From positions 124,001 to 188,000 of the forward strand of contig CAYFMN010000001.1 of assembly GCA_964344185.1 (NCBI GenBank): a stretch of DNA of 64,000 bases. Direction: 5' to 3'. This DNA is from JAJDAT01 sp964344185 (GTDB lineage Bacteria > Nitrospinota > Nitrospinia > Nitrospinales > JAJDAT01). The translations under genes were made by a program, and so were the position numbers. Below, one piece after another: positions 42,244 to 50,366 of the stretch; position 1 is the first letter of the stretch, and every line of letters begins with the position of its first letter. The notes under the pieces were generated by a model. It saw only the letters and a list, made by a program, of their open reading frames with translations. It was not told where the DNA came from and made no database searches.

Positions 42244-43215
42244 CTAAATACCCAAGCTGTTAATAGTATCTTCCAACGACATTGCCACACAAGTGAAAAT
42301 CGGAATATCATTTTCAACGAACCGGCTTCCCTCAGTTTCTCTAAGCTCTTGCACTAAATCTAAAAAGTCCGCCGGATAATCGCATTCAAAAGCCACGACA
42401 AACTCATGGTCGTCGATACCAAAAGAGTAGCTTGTATTTAACTTAACCGAAGGATATTTGTTGCCTACAAAAATATGCTCGTCCATAATTCCTTGACGAG
42501 TATGCTGAGTCAATAAATACCATTCTCGCTTTTTGGTAAATGGATAAATGAACAAATACTTCGCTTTACCCGGAATGATATGAGTTCGATCTTCCTCATG
42601 TTCTGGATTAAAAATATCCAGATACATCGCGCGTTTGGTCATAGAAAGATAGTGATGAGTTTGAATTAAATACCTTCCTAGCCCTGTTTTATAAAGATCG
42701 GTCGTCATTTTCTGGAAATTTTCTAATTCATATGAAATTCTCCAAAGCATGATATCGGTATCAGAACGAATCCCAACCATTGAATAACTTAGAAGAATAA
42801 CATCGTCGTTATTGTCGTATTCTTCCAACACATCCAAGTATTCTTTTTTCGCTTTAGCTTGTTCTTCTAAGGGCAACCTTCTAAAGGCTGGGTCTAATTT
42901 ATAAAATGCAAAGTTTACGTATTGTCTTTTTACAGGTTTATCCCCATTTGCAGAAGAAGCGACCGCCTCTTGCTCTTTTTTCTCTTGTGCTCTTCTTTCT
43001 CTAATAGCAGCGCCTTCCCGCTCTTGTCTGGCTCGGGACACCACATCGTCATCAATCAAGGCAATGCCTTTATCTTTCGCGAATTGTTCAATTCCCCGTA
43101 CAACCCCTTTGCGTACAAAGAAAGGAACATTCTTCATTCTGGCAATGGCATCATCGGTCCAATCCAACTCAGTCGCCGGCATGGATTCTTCAAGTTCTTT
43201 TTCGTCGATACTCAT
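42244..43215 (-). CDS. PCP_red domain-HemQ fusion (chlorite dismutase family, coproheme decarboxylase)
   Basis: A 323-residue fusion. Residues about 17-65 (LDWTDDAIARMKNVPFFVRK, EQFAKDKGIALIDDD) are a PCP_red-type domain known from light-independent protochlorophyllide reductase ChlB/BchB. A charged linker (about 66-95) leads to a chlorite-dismutase/HemQ domain: VNFAFYKLDPAF, FIYPFTKKREWYLL, RQGIMDEHIFVG with the probable axial His247, and SYSFGIDDHEFVVAFE. HemQ turns coproheme into heme b in some bacteria; true chlorite dismutases share the fold. The distal residue position (Gln in HemQ, Arg in Cld) seems to be Leu in VKLNTSYSFG by my alignment. Ends at a strong terminator. Confidence 0.87.
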   Translation of the reverse strand: MSIDEKELEESMPATELDWTDDAIARMKNVPFFVRKGVVRGIEQFAKDKGIALIDDDVVSRARQEREGAAIRERRAQEKKEQEAVASSANGDKPVKRQYVNFAFYKLDPAFRRLPLEEQAKAKKEYLDVLEEYDNNDDVILLSYSMVGIRSDTDIMLWRISYELENFQKMTTDLYKTGLGRYLIQTHHYLSMTKRAMYLDIFNPEHEEDRTHIIPGKAKYLFIYPFTKKREWYLLTQHTRQGIMDEHIFVGNKYPSVKLNTSYSFGIDDHEFVVAFECDYPADFLDLVQELRETEGSRFVENDIPIFTCVAMSLEDTINSLGI

Positions 43216-43382
43216 ATCTATCGCTTACCTAAATGGGTTGATAAAAGATTCCCCATTATATCCAATTGTCTTGGAATATCAATGTCCTTTCGACAATTTA
43301 AGACCAATTTGGCTAAAAACCTGAAAATACACCAAAATATTCGAAATAAACACAAGAATAACCTAATAGTTTTATGGTCTAC

Positions 43383-44036
43383 TTATTTTATCAGCTTTTT
43401 GCCCCATTCAAATGGATCTTGATACCAATCATTTAACATTTCCTTCTGCTTGTCGGTAATAAGATTTTTCGATATCGAATGATCAACTAAATCGGGAAAT
43501 GTTAATAAAGTGTATAGTTTACAATTATTACTTTCAAACTCTTTACCGGCTTTTTCAAGACCATAGCTAAAAATAGCCAGGCAAAATTCCGCTTTCATCC
43601 CCTCTTCTCTTAAAGCTTTAATTGCTTTTAGAGCGCTACCGCCTGTAGATATTAAATCTTCAACTAAAACAGCATTTTTTCCAGGCAAAATTGGACCCTC
43701 TATCATTTTTTTTCTGCCATGCCCCTTTGGCTCCGATCTTACATAGGACATGGGCAATTTAAGCGCATTTGCAAGAGTCGTCGCATGAGGAATACCGGCG
43801 GTGGCGGTCCCAGCAATTAAATCAGTTGGTATTTGATTCGTTTTTATTATTTGACAAAACCCTTGCCCCACAAGGCTTCTATATTCCTCTTTACCGAGCA
43901 ACAAACGGTTGTCTGTATAAATTGGCATAACAGCTCCGGAGGCCCATGTAAAAGGTTTTTCAGGGGAGAGTTTGACCGCGCCAATATCGATCATAATTTG
44001 CGCTAATTGACTGGATATGGTTTTTAAGTCTGTCAT
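43383..44036 (-). CDS. pyrE: Orotate phosphoribosyltransferase
   Basis: Pyrimidine synthesis enzyme. TWASGAVMPIYTDNR near the N terminus, AGTATAGIPHATTLAN, YVRSEPKGHGRKK (catalytic loop) and NAVLVEDLISTGGSALKAI (PRPP-binding motif). I start at the ATG at 44036 (MTDLKTISSQL), one base after the lptD stop; the longer frame begins inside lptD. About 217 residues, normal length. Confidence 0.96.
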   Translation of the reverse strand: MTDLKTISSQLAQIMIDIGAVKLSPEKPFTWASGAVMPIYTDNRLLLGKEEYRSLVGQGFCQIIKTNQIPTDLIAGTATAGIPHATTLANALKLPMSYVRSEPKGHGRKKMIEGPILPGKNAVLVEDLISTGGSALKAIKALREEGMKAEFCLAIFSYGLEKAGKEFESNNCKLYTLLTFPDLVDHSISKNLITDKQKEMLNDWYQDPFEWGKKLIK

Positions 44037-44037
44037 T

Positions 44038-46230
44038 CTAAAAGTTTCGATGTAGAAGTTGGTCGTCTTTTTTATCGCCAAAATCTCCGATGCCTTTCAG
44101 GTTAAACCGGAACATAAATCTGGTATCGTCTTGGCTAACGCCGCCATTAATATTTTTACGTTGAACAAAGTCTAAACCAATTCCCCAACAACTGCAGGCA
44201 TTTTCATAGGCTAAACTAAAATCGTTTTCTAGGAACTCTTGTCTTTCCTCGTCATATCGCGCGCTGTATTGCATCCTCCATCCTTCCAGGAAGGAGTAAT
44301 CGATAGTTCCTAATAAAAATGTCGTTGAGTTTTTGGTATATCTTCTTTCAGCCATCAAGGTTAAACCATCAATAGGCTTAATACCCGCTAAGATATTAAA
44401 CGTTTTAAATTCGTCATCGTATATATTATAGGTGCTGTCAAAATTTAACAGCAGAGGCTCTATCAGCCTACTATCCAAATCGAATCGTATATCTGAAAAG
44501 GGTCGTGAGTCCACTCCTGCAGGAGTGTCATTTTCTCTCAAGTCGTAAGATTGCAAAACTTCAAATCGCAATAATTGCGTTGTTTGGGAACCCCCATCCT
44601 TTTTGCTCGTTTTTTTAAGTATTCTTTGATTGAGAGAAAAAGTAACACGGTTCACGGGGTTAACGGCATCAACCTCGTCAAATATTTTTATCTTATTTCG
44701 ATCATCTTCATCGATATCGGGTATATAGTTATAGACAAAACGCGGTTCTAAAATATGATTAAATTTTGTTCCGTTATTATCTCTGCTTTCATAAACCTTA
44801 TTAATTTTTGGTCCCTCAACGACAGTATTAATATCAAATAGTTCCCTCGAAAAGGCGCCGAATTCATTGTTGCTCGAGTCAAAACCTTTGCTGTAATAAG
44901 TAAACCGAGCTCCAATCTGCGGCGTTACGTTCAACCAATTAGTCGGTCGAAATGGAATTGATATTTGTGGATGTATATCGCCTCTATGAATAGTTTCATC
45001 CTGATCTGTTGTTATGGAAGGATTTAAATCGGTTAAAAAACCTGTATAAGACACATCCTGGTTAAAATAAAAACCAGTGTTCCCTAACTTAGTCCGTTGT
45101 ACCTTATGAGTGATTTTCGGCAGTAACCCAAAAGTGTCGTCAAAGGTGTCTTGAGTACTTCTTCTTAAGCGGGTTAAAATATCGAGTGTGCTGTTAGACC
45201 AGCTTTTTGTGAGTAAGGCAAAGGAATCGGTACTGCGCCTTGTTCGTTGGTTAGTATCGTTTGTAAATGTTTTATTAAAATTGTCATCCCCAATTAAATC
45301 CAATTTCGCGTCTAAATGAAACCCCTGAGGCAAATCCTGTTTGTGATTCATGTCAAACTTCCAGAATGTGTTACCCGTGCTTCTATCGTCTAAAAATTGT
45401 CCTCTCATTTCCCCAATGGTTGTTTTACTTGGGGTATAGCGGTACTCGAAACCTGGACGTACGCCGCGCTTTTCCAAATAATCTAAATAAAAAGTGGCGT
45501 CAGACTGTTCATCAATTGCCCAAAAATAGCTATTATTCACAAAAAAACCATCCAAGTTACTTGAACCAGCATCTGGGACAAGAAAACCACTTTTTCTACT
45601 ATTATCTAAAGGAAAATAACCAATCGGAAGGTAAGCTACTGGCACATCTTTTATTTTAAAGGTCGCTCCTTTAAAAATCGCGCGATCACCGGGAATAATG
45701 TCTAAATAATCCACTTCAAACATCCAGGCAGGCAAATCCCCCTTACAAGTCGTCAAAGAAGACTCGGTAATCTTGAATTGATTGTCCGAAACCTTCATAA
45801 TTTCTTTACCCTTCACACGATAATCTTTGATGATTTCGCCTGAAGCGTTATAGATTTTGCCTGTTTTTCCTTTTAAATTAAACCTAGCTCTCTCAGCTTT
45901 TAATCTTGAACCAGCATCCACCAGTAACACATTACCAAAGGCTTCCCCTCTTCCGGTTTCTATGTTGATTTTGATTCTATCTGCTCGTACAGCTTTTTGA
46001 CCATATCGGACGATTACTCGGCCTTTTGCGTAAACCAGGTTTCTCGCTGTATCTTGCTTAACCTGATCCGCTGAAACTTCAATAGGCAATTCCTGCTCAC
46101 TGCTATTCTTTCGAACTTTAGTTTTTGAAGACGAGGACTTTTTGCTCCCAGACGGTCTTTGAGCGTAAACTTGGCCTACAAGAGACAAAGATAAAATACA
46201 AAAAAACAATATATTAGCTATTTTTTTCAT
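44038..46230 (-). CDS. lptD: LPS-assembly protein LptD
   Basis: A 730-residue outer-membrane protein. Signal peptide MKKIANILFFCILSLSLVGQ ending near QVYAQ, an N-terminal OstA/LptA-like domain (about 45-150: IEVSADQVKQDTARNLVYAK, GRVIVRYG), then a large beta-barrel with aromatic strand ends. YLPIGYFPLDNSRKSGFLVP matches the conserved plug-adjacent motif. It inserts lipopolysaccharide into the outer leaflet together with LptE. The order folC-lptD-pyrE is compact, with 17 bp folC overlap. BepA-type proteases such as the M48 protein here act on LptD in E. coli. Confidence 0.95.
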   Translation of the reverse strand: MKKIANILFFCILSLSLVGQVYAQRPSGSKKSSSSKTKVRKNSSEQELPIEVSADQVKQDTARNLVYAKGRVIVRYGQKAVRADRIKINIETGRGEAFGNVLLVDAGSRLKAERARFNLKGKTGKIYNASGEIIKDYRVKGKEIMKVSDNQFKITESSLTTCKGDLPAWMFEVDYLDIIPGDRAIFKGATFKIKDVPVAYLPIGYFPLDNSRKSGFLVPDAGSSNLDGFFVNNSYFWAIDEQSDATFYLDYLEKRGVRPGFEYRYTPSKTTIGEMRGQFLDDRSTGNTFWKFDMNHKQDLPQGFHLDAKLDLIGDDNFNKTFTNDTNQRTRRSTDSFALLTKSWSNSTLDILTRLRRSTQDTFDDTFGLLPKITHKVQRTKLGNTGFYFNQDVSYTGFLTDLNPSITTDQDETIHRGDIHPQISIPFRPTNWLNVTPQIGARFTYYSKGFDSSNNEFGAFSRELFDINTVVEGPKINKVYESRDNNGTKFNHILEPRFVYNYIPDIDEDDRNKIKIFDEVDAVNPVNRVTFSLNQRILKKTSKKDGGSQTTQLLRFEVLQSYDLRENDTPAGVDSRPFSDIRFDLDSRLIEPLLLNFDSTYNIYDDEFKTFNILAGIKPIDGLTLMAERRYTKNSTTFLLGTIDYSFLEGWRMQYSARYDEERQEFLENDFSLAYENACSCWGIGLDFVQRKNINGGVSQDDTRFMFRFNLKGIGDFGDKKDDQLLHRNF

Positions 46231-47503
46231 TATTTAAAAACAGCTTCGCTTCCGCTATGGTGTACAAAGACCCAGTGATACAGATCAAATCATCAGGGTT
46301 TGCCAATTTTTTGGCTATTCCCACAGAATATTTAATTTCTTCAATAATTTCAATAGGTTTTTGTGTTTTTGATAGTACTTTTTTTAATTCCTTAGGGTCA
46401 GCGCTTCTTTCAATATCGGGTTTTGTCAAAATTATTTTATCCGCAATATCAGATAAAATAAGTCCAATTTTTTCAATATCTTTATCTTGCATTATCCCCA
46501 ATACCAAGATACATTTTTTATACTGAAAATGCTCTCTAATAGCCTTTGTCAAAAACTTGACGGAATCTATGTTATGTGCCGAATCTAAAACCAAAAATGG
46601 GTCCTGCTCTACAACTTCTAAGCGTCCCTCCCATCTACAACTTTGAATTCCTTCAGATATCGCTTTAACTTCTATAGGCTGCCCTTTTTCCCTTAAATTC
46701 AGGATAGCCTCAATCGCCACTGCTGCGTTAAATACTTGATGAAGCCCAATTAAACTGGTTTTTAAAGATTTAAAACTTCCGTATTTTGATCGAAAATCAA
46801 ATGTTTGTCCTTTCCAACCAAACTCTTTTCTTAAAACAAAGTAATCTTTTTCTCGGAACCGGATTGTCGCATTTTGCTTTTGAGCAAAATCACTGATAAC
46901 TTTTTTCGCTCCTTCTTTCTGTTTATCAGCAATTACAGTACCGTAATTTTTAATAATGGAAGCTTTTTCAAACGCAATGTCTTCGAGGGTATTTCCCAAA
47001 TAGACTTGGTGGTCCATAGAAATAGAAGAAATGATAGAAATTTCAGGATTGCATACATTAGTGGAATCAAGCCTTCCGCCCAAACCAACTTCCAAAACAA
47101 CCCAATCTATTTTTTCTTTAAAAAAATATAAAAATGCCAGAATTGTTGCGAATTCAAAGTATGTGGGCGATATCTCTAATTCTTCAGTGGCTTGTTTCAA
47201 TTCAGAAACAATCGAAGCAAAATCAGAATTAGGAATGGAACTCCTGTTTATTTGTATACGTTCGCTAAAGTCTAAAAAGTGAGGAGAAGTAAACAATCCG
47301 ACTCGACATCCTGAAGCCCTGAGTATACTTTCAATATATGCGGCAATAGATCCTTTGCCATTTGTGCCAGCAATATGAATAGTTGGAATCTTTAAATGTG
47401 GATTTCCAAAATGCGCTAAAACTTTCTTAACATTTTCCAGCCCTAACTTTATTCCTTTAAATGCAAGGCTGTTCAAAAAATCTAATGAGGTTTGATAGTC
47501 CAT
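46214..47503 (-). CDS. folC: Folylpolyglutamate/dihydrofolate synthase
   Basis: Adds glutamates to folates (and may make dihydrofolate). P-loop IHIAGTNGKGSIAAYIESIL, FTSPHFLDFSERIQIN, VLEVGLGGRLDSTNV, SISMDHQVYLGNT, and SAHNIDSVKFLTKAI in the C-terminal domain. I chose the ATG at 47503 (MDYQTSLDFL). The 18 residues before it in the longer frame do not fit the family. It overlaps lptD by 17 bp. Confidence 0.95.
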   Translation of the reverse strand: MDYQTSLDFLNSLAFKGIKLGLENVKKVLAHFGNPHLKIPTIHIAGTNGKGSIAAYIESILRASGCRVGLFTSPHFLDFSERIQINRSSIPNSDFASIVSELKQATEELEISPTYFEFATILAFLYFFKEKIDWVVLEVGLGGRLDSTNVCNPEISIISSISMDHQVYLGNTLEDIAFEKASIIKNYGTVIADKQKEGAKKVISDFAQKQNATIRFREKDYFVLRKEFGWKGQTFDFRSKYGSFKSLKTSLIGLHQVFNAAVAIEAILNLREKGQPIEVKAISEGIQSCRWEGRLEVVEQDPFLVLDSAHNIDSVKFLTKAIREHFQYKKCILVLGIMQDKDIEKIGLILSDIADKIILTKPDIERSADPKELKKVLSKTQKPIEIIEEIKYSVGIAKKLANPDDLICITGSLYTIAEAKLFLNNEKNS

Positions 47504-47668
47504 CGAGTTATAGTTAAAAAAAGAACAAGGCTTATACCTATTCACAAAAAAGTTCAAGAAATGCCTTTTAAAAGTTTAATTTTAAAAGAAAATTAAAGGC
47601 GGGAGCTATCTAAAAATCAATTACGATCTATCTTTAGCCGTTTAACTAACTATACAAAATGCAATACT

Positions 47669-47775
47669 TTAAGGGAACCTCTAAAAATTAAGATTTGCCA
47701 GGAACTTGGTATTTAAATTCAATGGCTAGGCAATAATAAATCAGTAANNNNNNNNNNTATTAGAGGTCCTCTTAA
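47669..47775. repeat. MITE-like element, copy D (with 10-N gap 47748-47757)
   Basis: Begins TTAAGGGAACCTCTAAAAA, the best match to the inferred consensus end, and closes with TATTAGAGGTCCTCTTAA, its imperfect inverse. The interior shares AAGATTTGCCAGG with copy A. The assembly gap inside it is consistent with repeat-induced breakage. Confidence 0.75.
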
Positions 47776-47877
47776 AATATTTTATCCAGAGATCTTTCAA
47801 AATTTTATCAATCTGTAATAGTATGAATTAATTAAAACGGATTATTAATAAAACTTCTATCAAGTTAAAATAAACTC

Positions 47878-47957
47878 TAGGAAATCTCTAAAAATTAAGA
47901 TTTACCAAGCGATAGCAAACCAGTAAAAATACCAATTATTAGAGGTCCCCTCTAAAT
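47878..47957. repeat. MITE-like element, copy E
   Basis: AGGAAATCTCTAAAAATTAA at the left and TATTAGAGGTCCCCTCTAAA at the right. The interior (AAGATTTACCAAGCGATAGC ... AAAATACCAATT) aligns along its whole length with copy A, so these two are true copies of one element. It lies 43 bp upstream of the next gene. The remainder of 47504-47999 is AT-rich with no gene. Confidence 0.75.
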
Positions 47958-47999
47958 ATATCGTTTGAATAAAGCGAGTTTTTCAAATAGATAAGCTCA

Positions 48000-48521
48000 A
48001 TGAAATTTGAATTAACAACATATAAAATTGATCAAGTTAACCATCTCATCCAAAGTTCCCCGCAGTCCCCTATTCTAAAAACCGTAACACTTTCCATTTC
48101 AAAAAACATCGAATTATCAGAACAAAACTTCGGAGTTTTAATTGAAACCAATCAATTCCAGCCTGACTTTTTTTTGGGGGATACTATAGTATTTTCAAAA
48201 AAAGAATCAGAAAAAGCTCTACAAAATATTTATCTTTTTTTAGCCGAAGATAACCAACCTATCATCGGAGAGATGATTCATAAGCCGGATGCGGTGAATG
48301 GCATTAATCAAAAGCTGGAATATAGAAAAGCAAGAAGAAAAAGTTTTATGACGCCAACTCCGTTGCATATTCCAACAAGTCAAATTTCTCCTGTTGCAGA
48401 CTCTTCTCATGAGAGAATATTAATCCGTCCCGTTGGACACGAACAACAACTAGTTTCAATTTCACGACAAAAGAGCGCCTATTCATTTCCAATGATTTTT
48501 ATCTATAAAAAAAATACTTGA
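48000..48521 (+). CDS. Hypothetical protein, faintly S24-peptidase-fold-like
   Basis: A 173-residue soluble protein. FQPDFFLGDTIVFSKKES followed by IYLFLAEDNQPIIGEMI has the rhythm of the LexA/S24 fold (M-x-P-x-x-x-x-G-D-x-V-x-V, then LxxxDGxxxVKR), but I see no convincing Ser/Lys catalytic pair and the similarity may be accidental. The second half is rich in Arg/Ser/Pro. Two MITE-like elements lie upstream and a metallo-beta-lactamase-fold gene follows after 71 bp. Confidence 0.6.
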   Translation: MKFELTTYKIDQVNHLIQSSPQSPILKTVTLSISKNIELSEQNFGVLIETNQFQPDFFLGDTIVFSKKESEKALQNIYLFLAEDNQPIIGEMIHKPDAVNGINQKLEYRKARRKSFMTPTPLHIPTSQISPVADSSHERILIRPVGHEQQLVSISRQKSAYSFPMIFIYKKNT

Positions 48522-48592
48522 TAAAAACCTGATGAGGATTAATTACATCAGAATAGAAATATTCTGAAAAAAATAAAAAGGAGTAAAGAACT

Positions 48593-49204
48593 ATGTCCCA
48601 AATGAAAGAAATAATTTCGGGAATTTACCAATGGTCCACTTTTTCAGAGGAAAAAGGTCTTAACTTTAATGGACTTTTTATAATATCTGGCAACGATTCA
48701 TTCATCATCGATCCCCCTGAATGTAATGATTCAATATTATCCGAGTTAAGAGACCTAATCTCAAAATATCCAACTCAAGCAATCCTGTTGACAAACGTTC
48801 ATCATGATCGCGCTTCCCAAGAACTAAAATCGAAATTTGGCATCCCAATATGGATCAATAAAAGGGACGCTGAAGCATTGGAATTTAAACCAGATAAAAC
48901 CTTTGAGGATAATGAAATATTATTTGGAGTTTTTCGAACAATTACTTTTAAAGATCAAAAATCCCCCGGAGAAACAGGACTTCTCCTTGAAAGCCGCAAC
49001 GCTCTGATTTTGGGCGATGCGTTGATTGGCAAAACGCCTGGAAAGGTTAATATGCTTCCGCCAGAAAAATTTAAAGATATAGAAAAAGCAAAAAAAGGGT
49101 TAAAAGTTATAAACAACTATAAGTTTGAGGTATTGTTATTGGGCGACGGAGAATCAATTCTAAAAAATGCAGACAATATTACGAAAGATTTTCTAGGAAA
49201 ATAA
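48593..49204 (+). CDS. Metallo-beta-lactamase-fold protein with degenerate metal site
   Basis: A 203-residue protein. GLFIISGNDSFIIDPP matches the MBL N-terminal strands, and ILLTNVHHDRASQEL stands where HxHxDH is expected: His and Asp remain but the flanking ligands are Asn and Arg. NALILGDALIGKTPG is the GD motif. The last His motif reads LLLGDGESIL. It therefore keeps the fold but probably not a full dinuclear zinc site. It may be an inactive or altered hydrolase. AAGGAG ribosome site 10 bases upstream. Confidence 0.75.
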   Translation: MSQMKEIISGIYQWSTFSEEKGLNFNGLFIISGNDSFIIDPPECNDSILSELRDLISKYPTQAILLTNVHHDRASQELKSKFGIPIWINKRDAEALEFKPDKTFEDNEILFGVFRTITFKDQKSPGETGLLLESRNALILGDALIGKTPGKVNMLPPEKFKDIEKAKKGLKVINNYKFEVLLLGDGESILKNADNITKDFLGK

Positions 49205-49210
49205 CCCTAA

Positions 49211-49840
49211 TTAATCTTTAATAATTTTCATAAAATTTTCAAAAATAGTTGAACCGGCTAATTCCCAATCTAAAGATCCGAAAGAAGAATCGTCTAAATC
49301 AAAAAACCGAATAAGTTTGATATAGTTTATTTCGGATATCTTTTTTAAAATGAAATCCTGACTTGATTCAGAAATAAGTTTAAAGTTCTCTTTTTTTTTC
49401 TCCCATTCCCAAATATTCGAAGAAATCGCGAAATAGGTATCCGTTAGCAAATTGGAATCCTTTTTTTTTGCAAGCTTCTCAGTAAAATCGTTTAATTCTT
49501 CGCCCTTTAAAATCAAAGAATATCCAAGGTAGTGTCCCCACCAAAACAAAGTTCTAAATGTAAACATTTCAGTCTTTGAAAACCTTTGGGGCATATCCAA
49601 AGAAATAAAGGGAAAACCATTATGATTTTCTCCTTTAGCAATTTGCCCCTTTGTTAAGTCAGTCCCTTCTGAGTACCGTCTATTATCTGCCGCTATTTGA
49701 GTTATTAACTTGGCCTTTAAATCTTCTAAGTTCTCGGTCGCCTTCTTCATAATCCCAGGCTTTCGAAGAAAAAGTTCTCTTTCCGTAATAAGCCTAATTT
49801 CTGATTCTTCCCACAAGGGACTGTCTTTAAAATAATTCAA
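49211..49840 (-). CDS. Hypothetical protein, 209 residues
   Basis: Soluble, helix-rich protein without signal or membrane segments (LWEESEIRLITERELFLRKP, ENLEDLKAKLITQIAADNRR, FRTLFWWGHYLGYSLILKGE, IWEWEKKKENFKLISESS). No recognised family. It is convergent with the MBL-fold gene, 6 bp apart, and isolated from the PilZ-Mot operon by about 130 bp. Confidence 0.65.
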   Translation of the reverse strand: MNYFKDSPLWEESEIRLITERELFLRKPGIMKKATENLEDLKAKLITQIAADNRRYSEGTDLTKGQIAKGENHNGFPFISLDMPQRFSKTEMFTFRTLFWWGHYLGYSLILKGEELNDFTEKLAKKKDSNLLTDTYFAISSNIWEWEKKKENFKLISESSQDFILKKISEINYIKLIRFFDLDDSSFGSLDWELAGSTIFENFMKIIKD

Positions 49841-49970
49841 AAGAGTTTTAGGAGTGTAAAGTTAAAAAGGCAGGAAAATTTAATCGTAAAAATCTCGATT
49901 AAATTAAATAGTTTTTAATTATTAGGCTTAATAGATGAATTGTATTTTGATCGTTATTTCGACTTAATTA

Positions 49971-50366
49971 TTATTTGGTTAAGCCTTTCTTTTGCATTCT
50001 CAAATCATATTTCTGACGTTCTAAAACATACCGAGCTATTTGATCGTCTTGTTCGGGCTTCAAGTCCACAAACTGACAACAACACATATTTTTTTCACTG
50101 ATTATTCTTACAATCTGCAACTTTGTCTCTATAACCTTGGGGTCTCCAGGTAATTTAAACTTGATATTATCGACTTTCCCACTAGGAAATCCATTGTTCC
50201 TGAAAGAAATACCGCCAGCGCTAATGTCTAAAGCGTTAACTCTTTTACCCATAAACATAAAAGCTATCGGTTGTTTAGGTAATGGTTGTACTCGAAAAGC
50301 GCCGCGAACTTCTGTAGTTGCTTTGATTAAGCTTTTTGGCTTATCACTTTTCTTTTTCCAAAACAA
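49971..50366 (-). CDS. PilZ-domain protein (probable c-di-GMP-linked motility control)
   Basis: About 131 residues. VRGAFRVQPLP (the R-x3-R end of the c-di-GMP loop) and NALDISAGGISFRN (the D-x-S-x-x-G motif) are the PilZ ligand-binding signatures. I choose a TTG start at 50366 because AGGAGGG lies six bases upstream; the ATG at 50396 lacks such a site and lies deeper in motB. The gene overlaps the motB end by 23 bp. PilZ proteins such as YcgR act as brakes on flagellar stators, and its position beside motB supports this. Confidence 0.85.
   Translation of the reverse strand: MFWKKKSDKPKSLIKATTEVRGAFRVQPLPKQPIAFMFMGKRVNALDISAGGISFRNNGFPSGKVDNIKFKLPGDPKVIETKLQIVRIISEKNMCCCQFVDLKPEQDDQIARYVLERQKYDLRMQKKGLTK

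Noticed and set aside
42922..43422. Plus-strand 166-residue frame opposite the HemQ fusion
   Set aside because: Composition is that of an antisense shadow and it lacks any domain.
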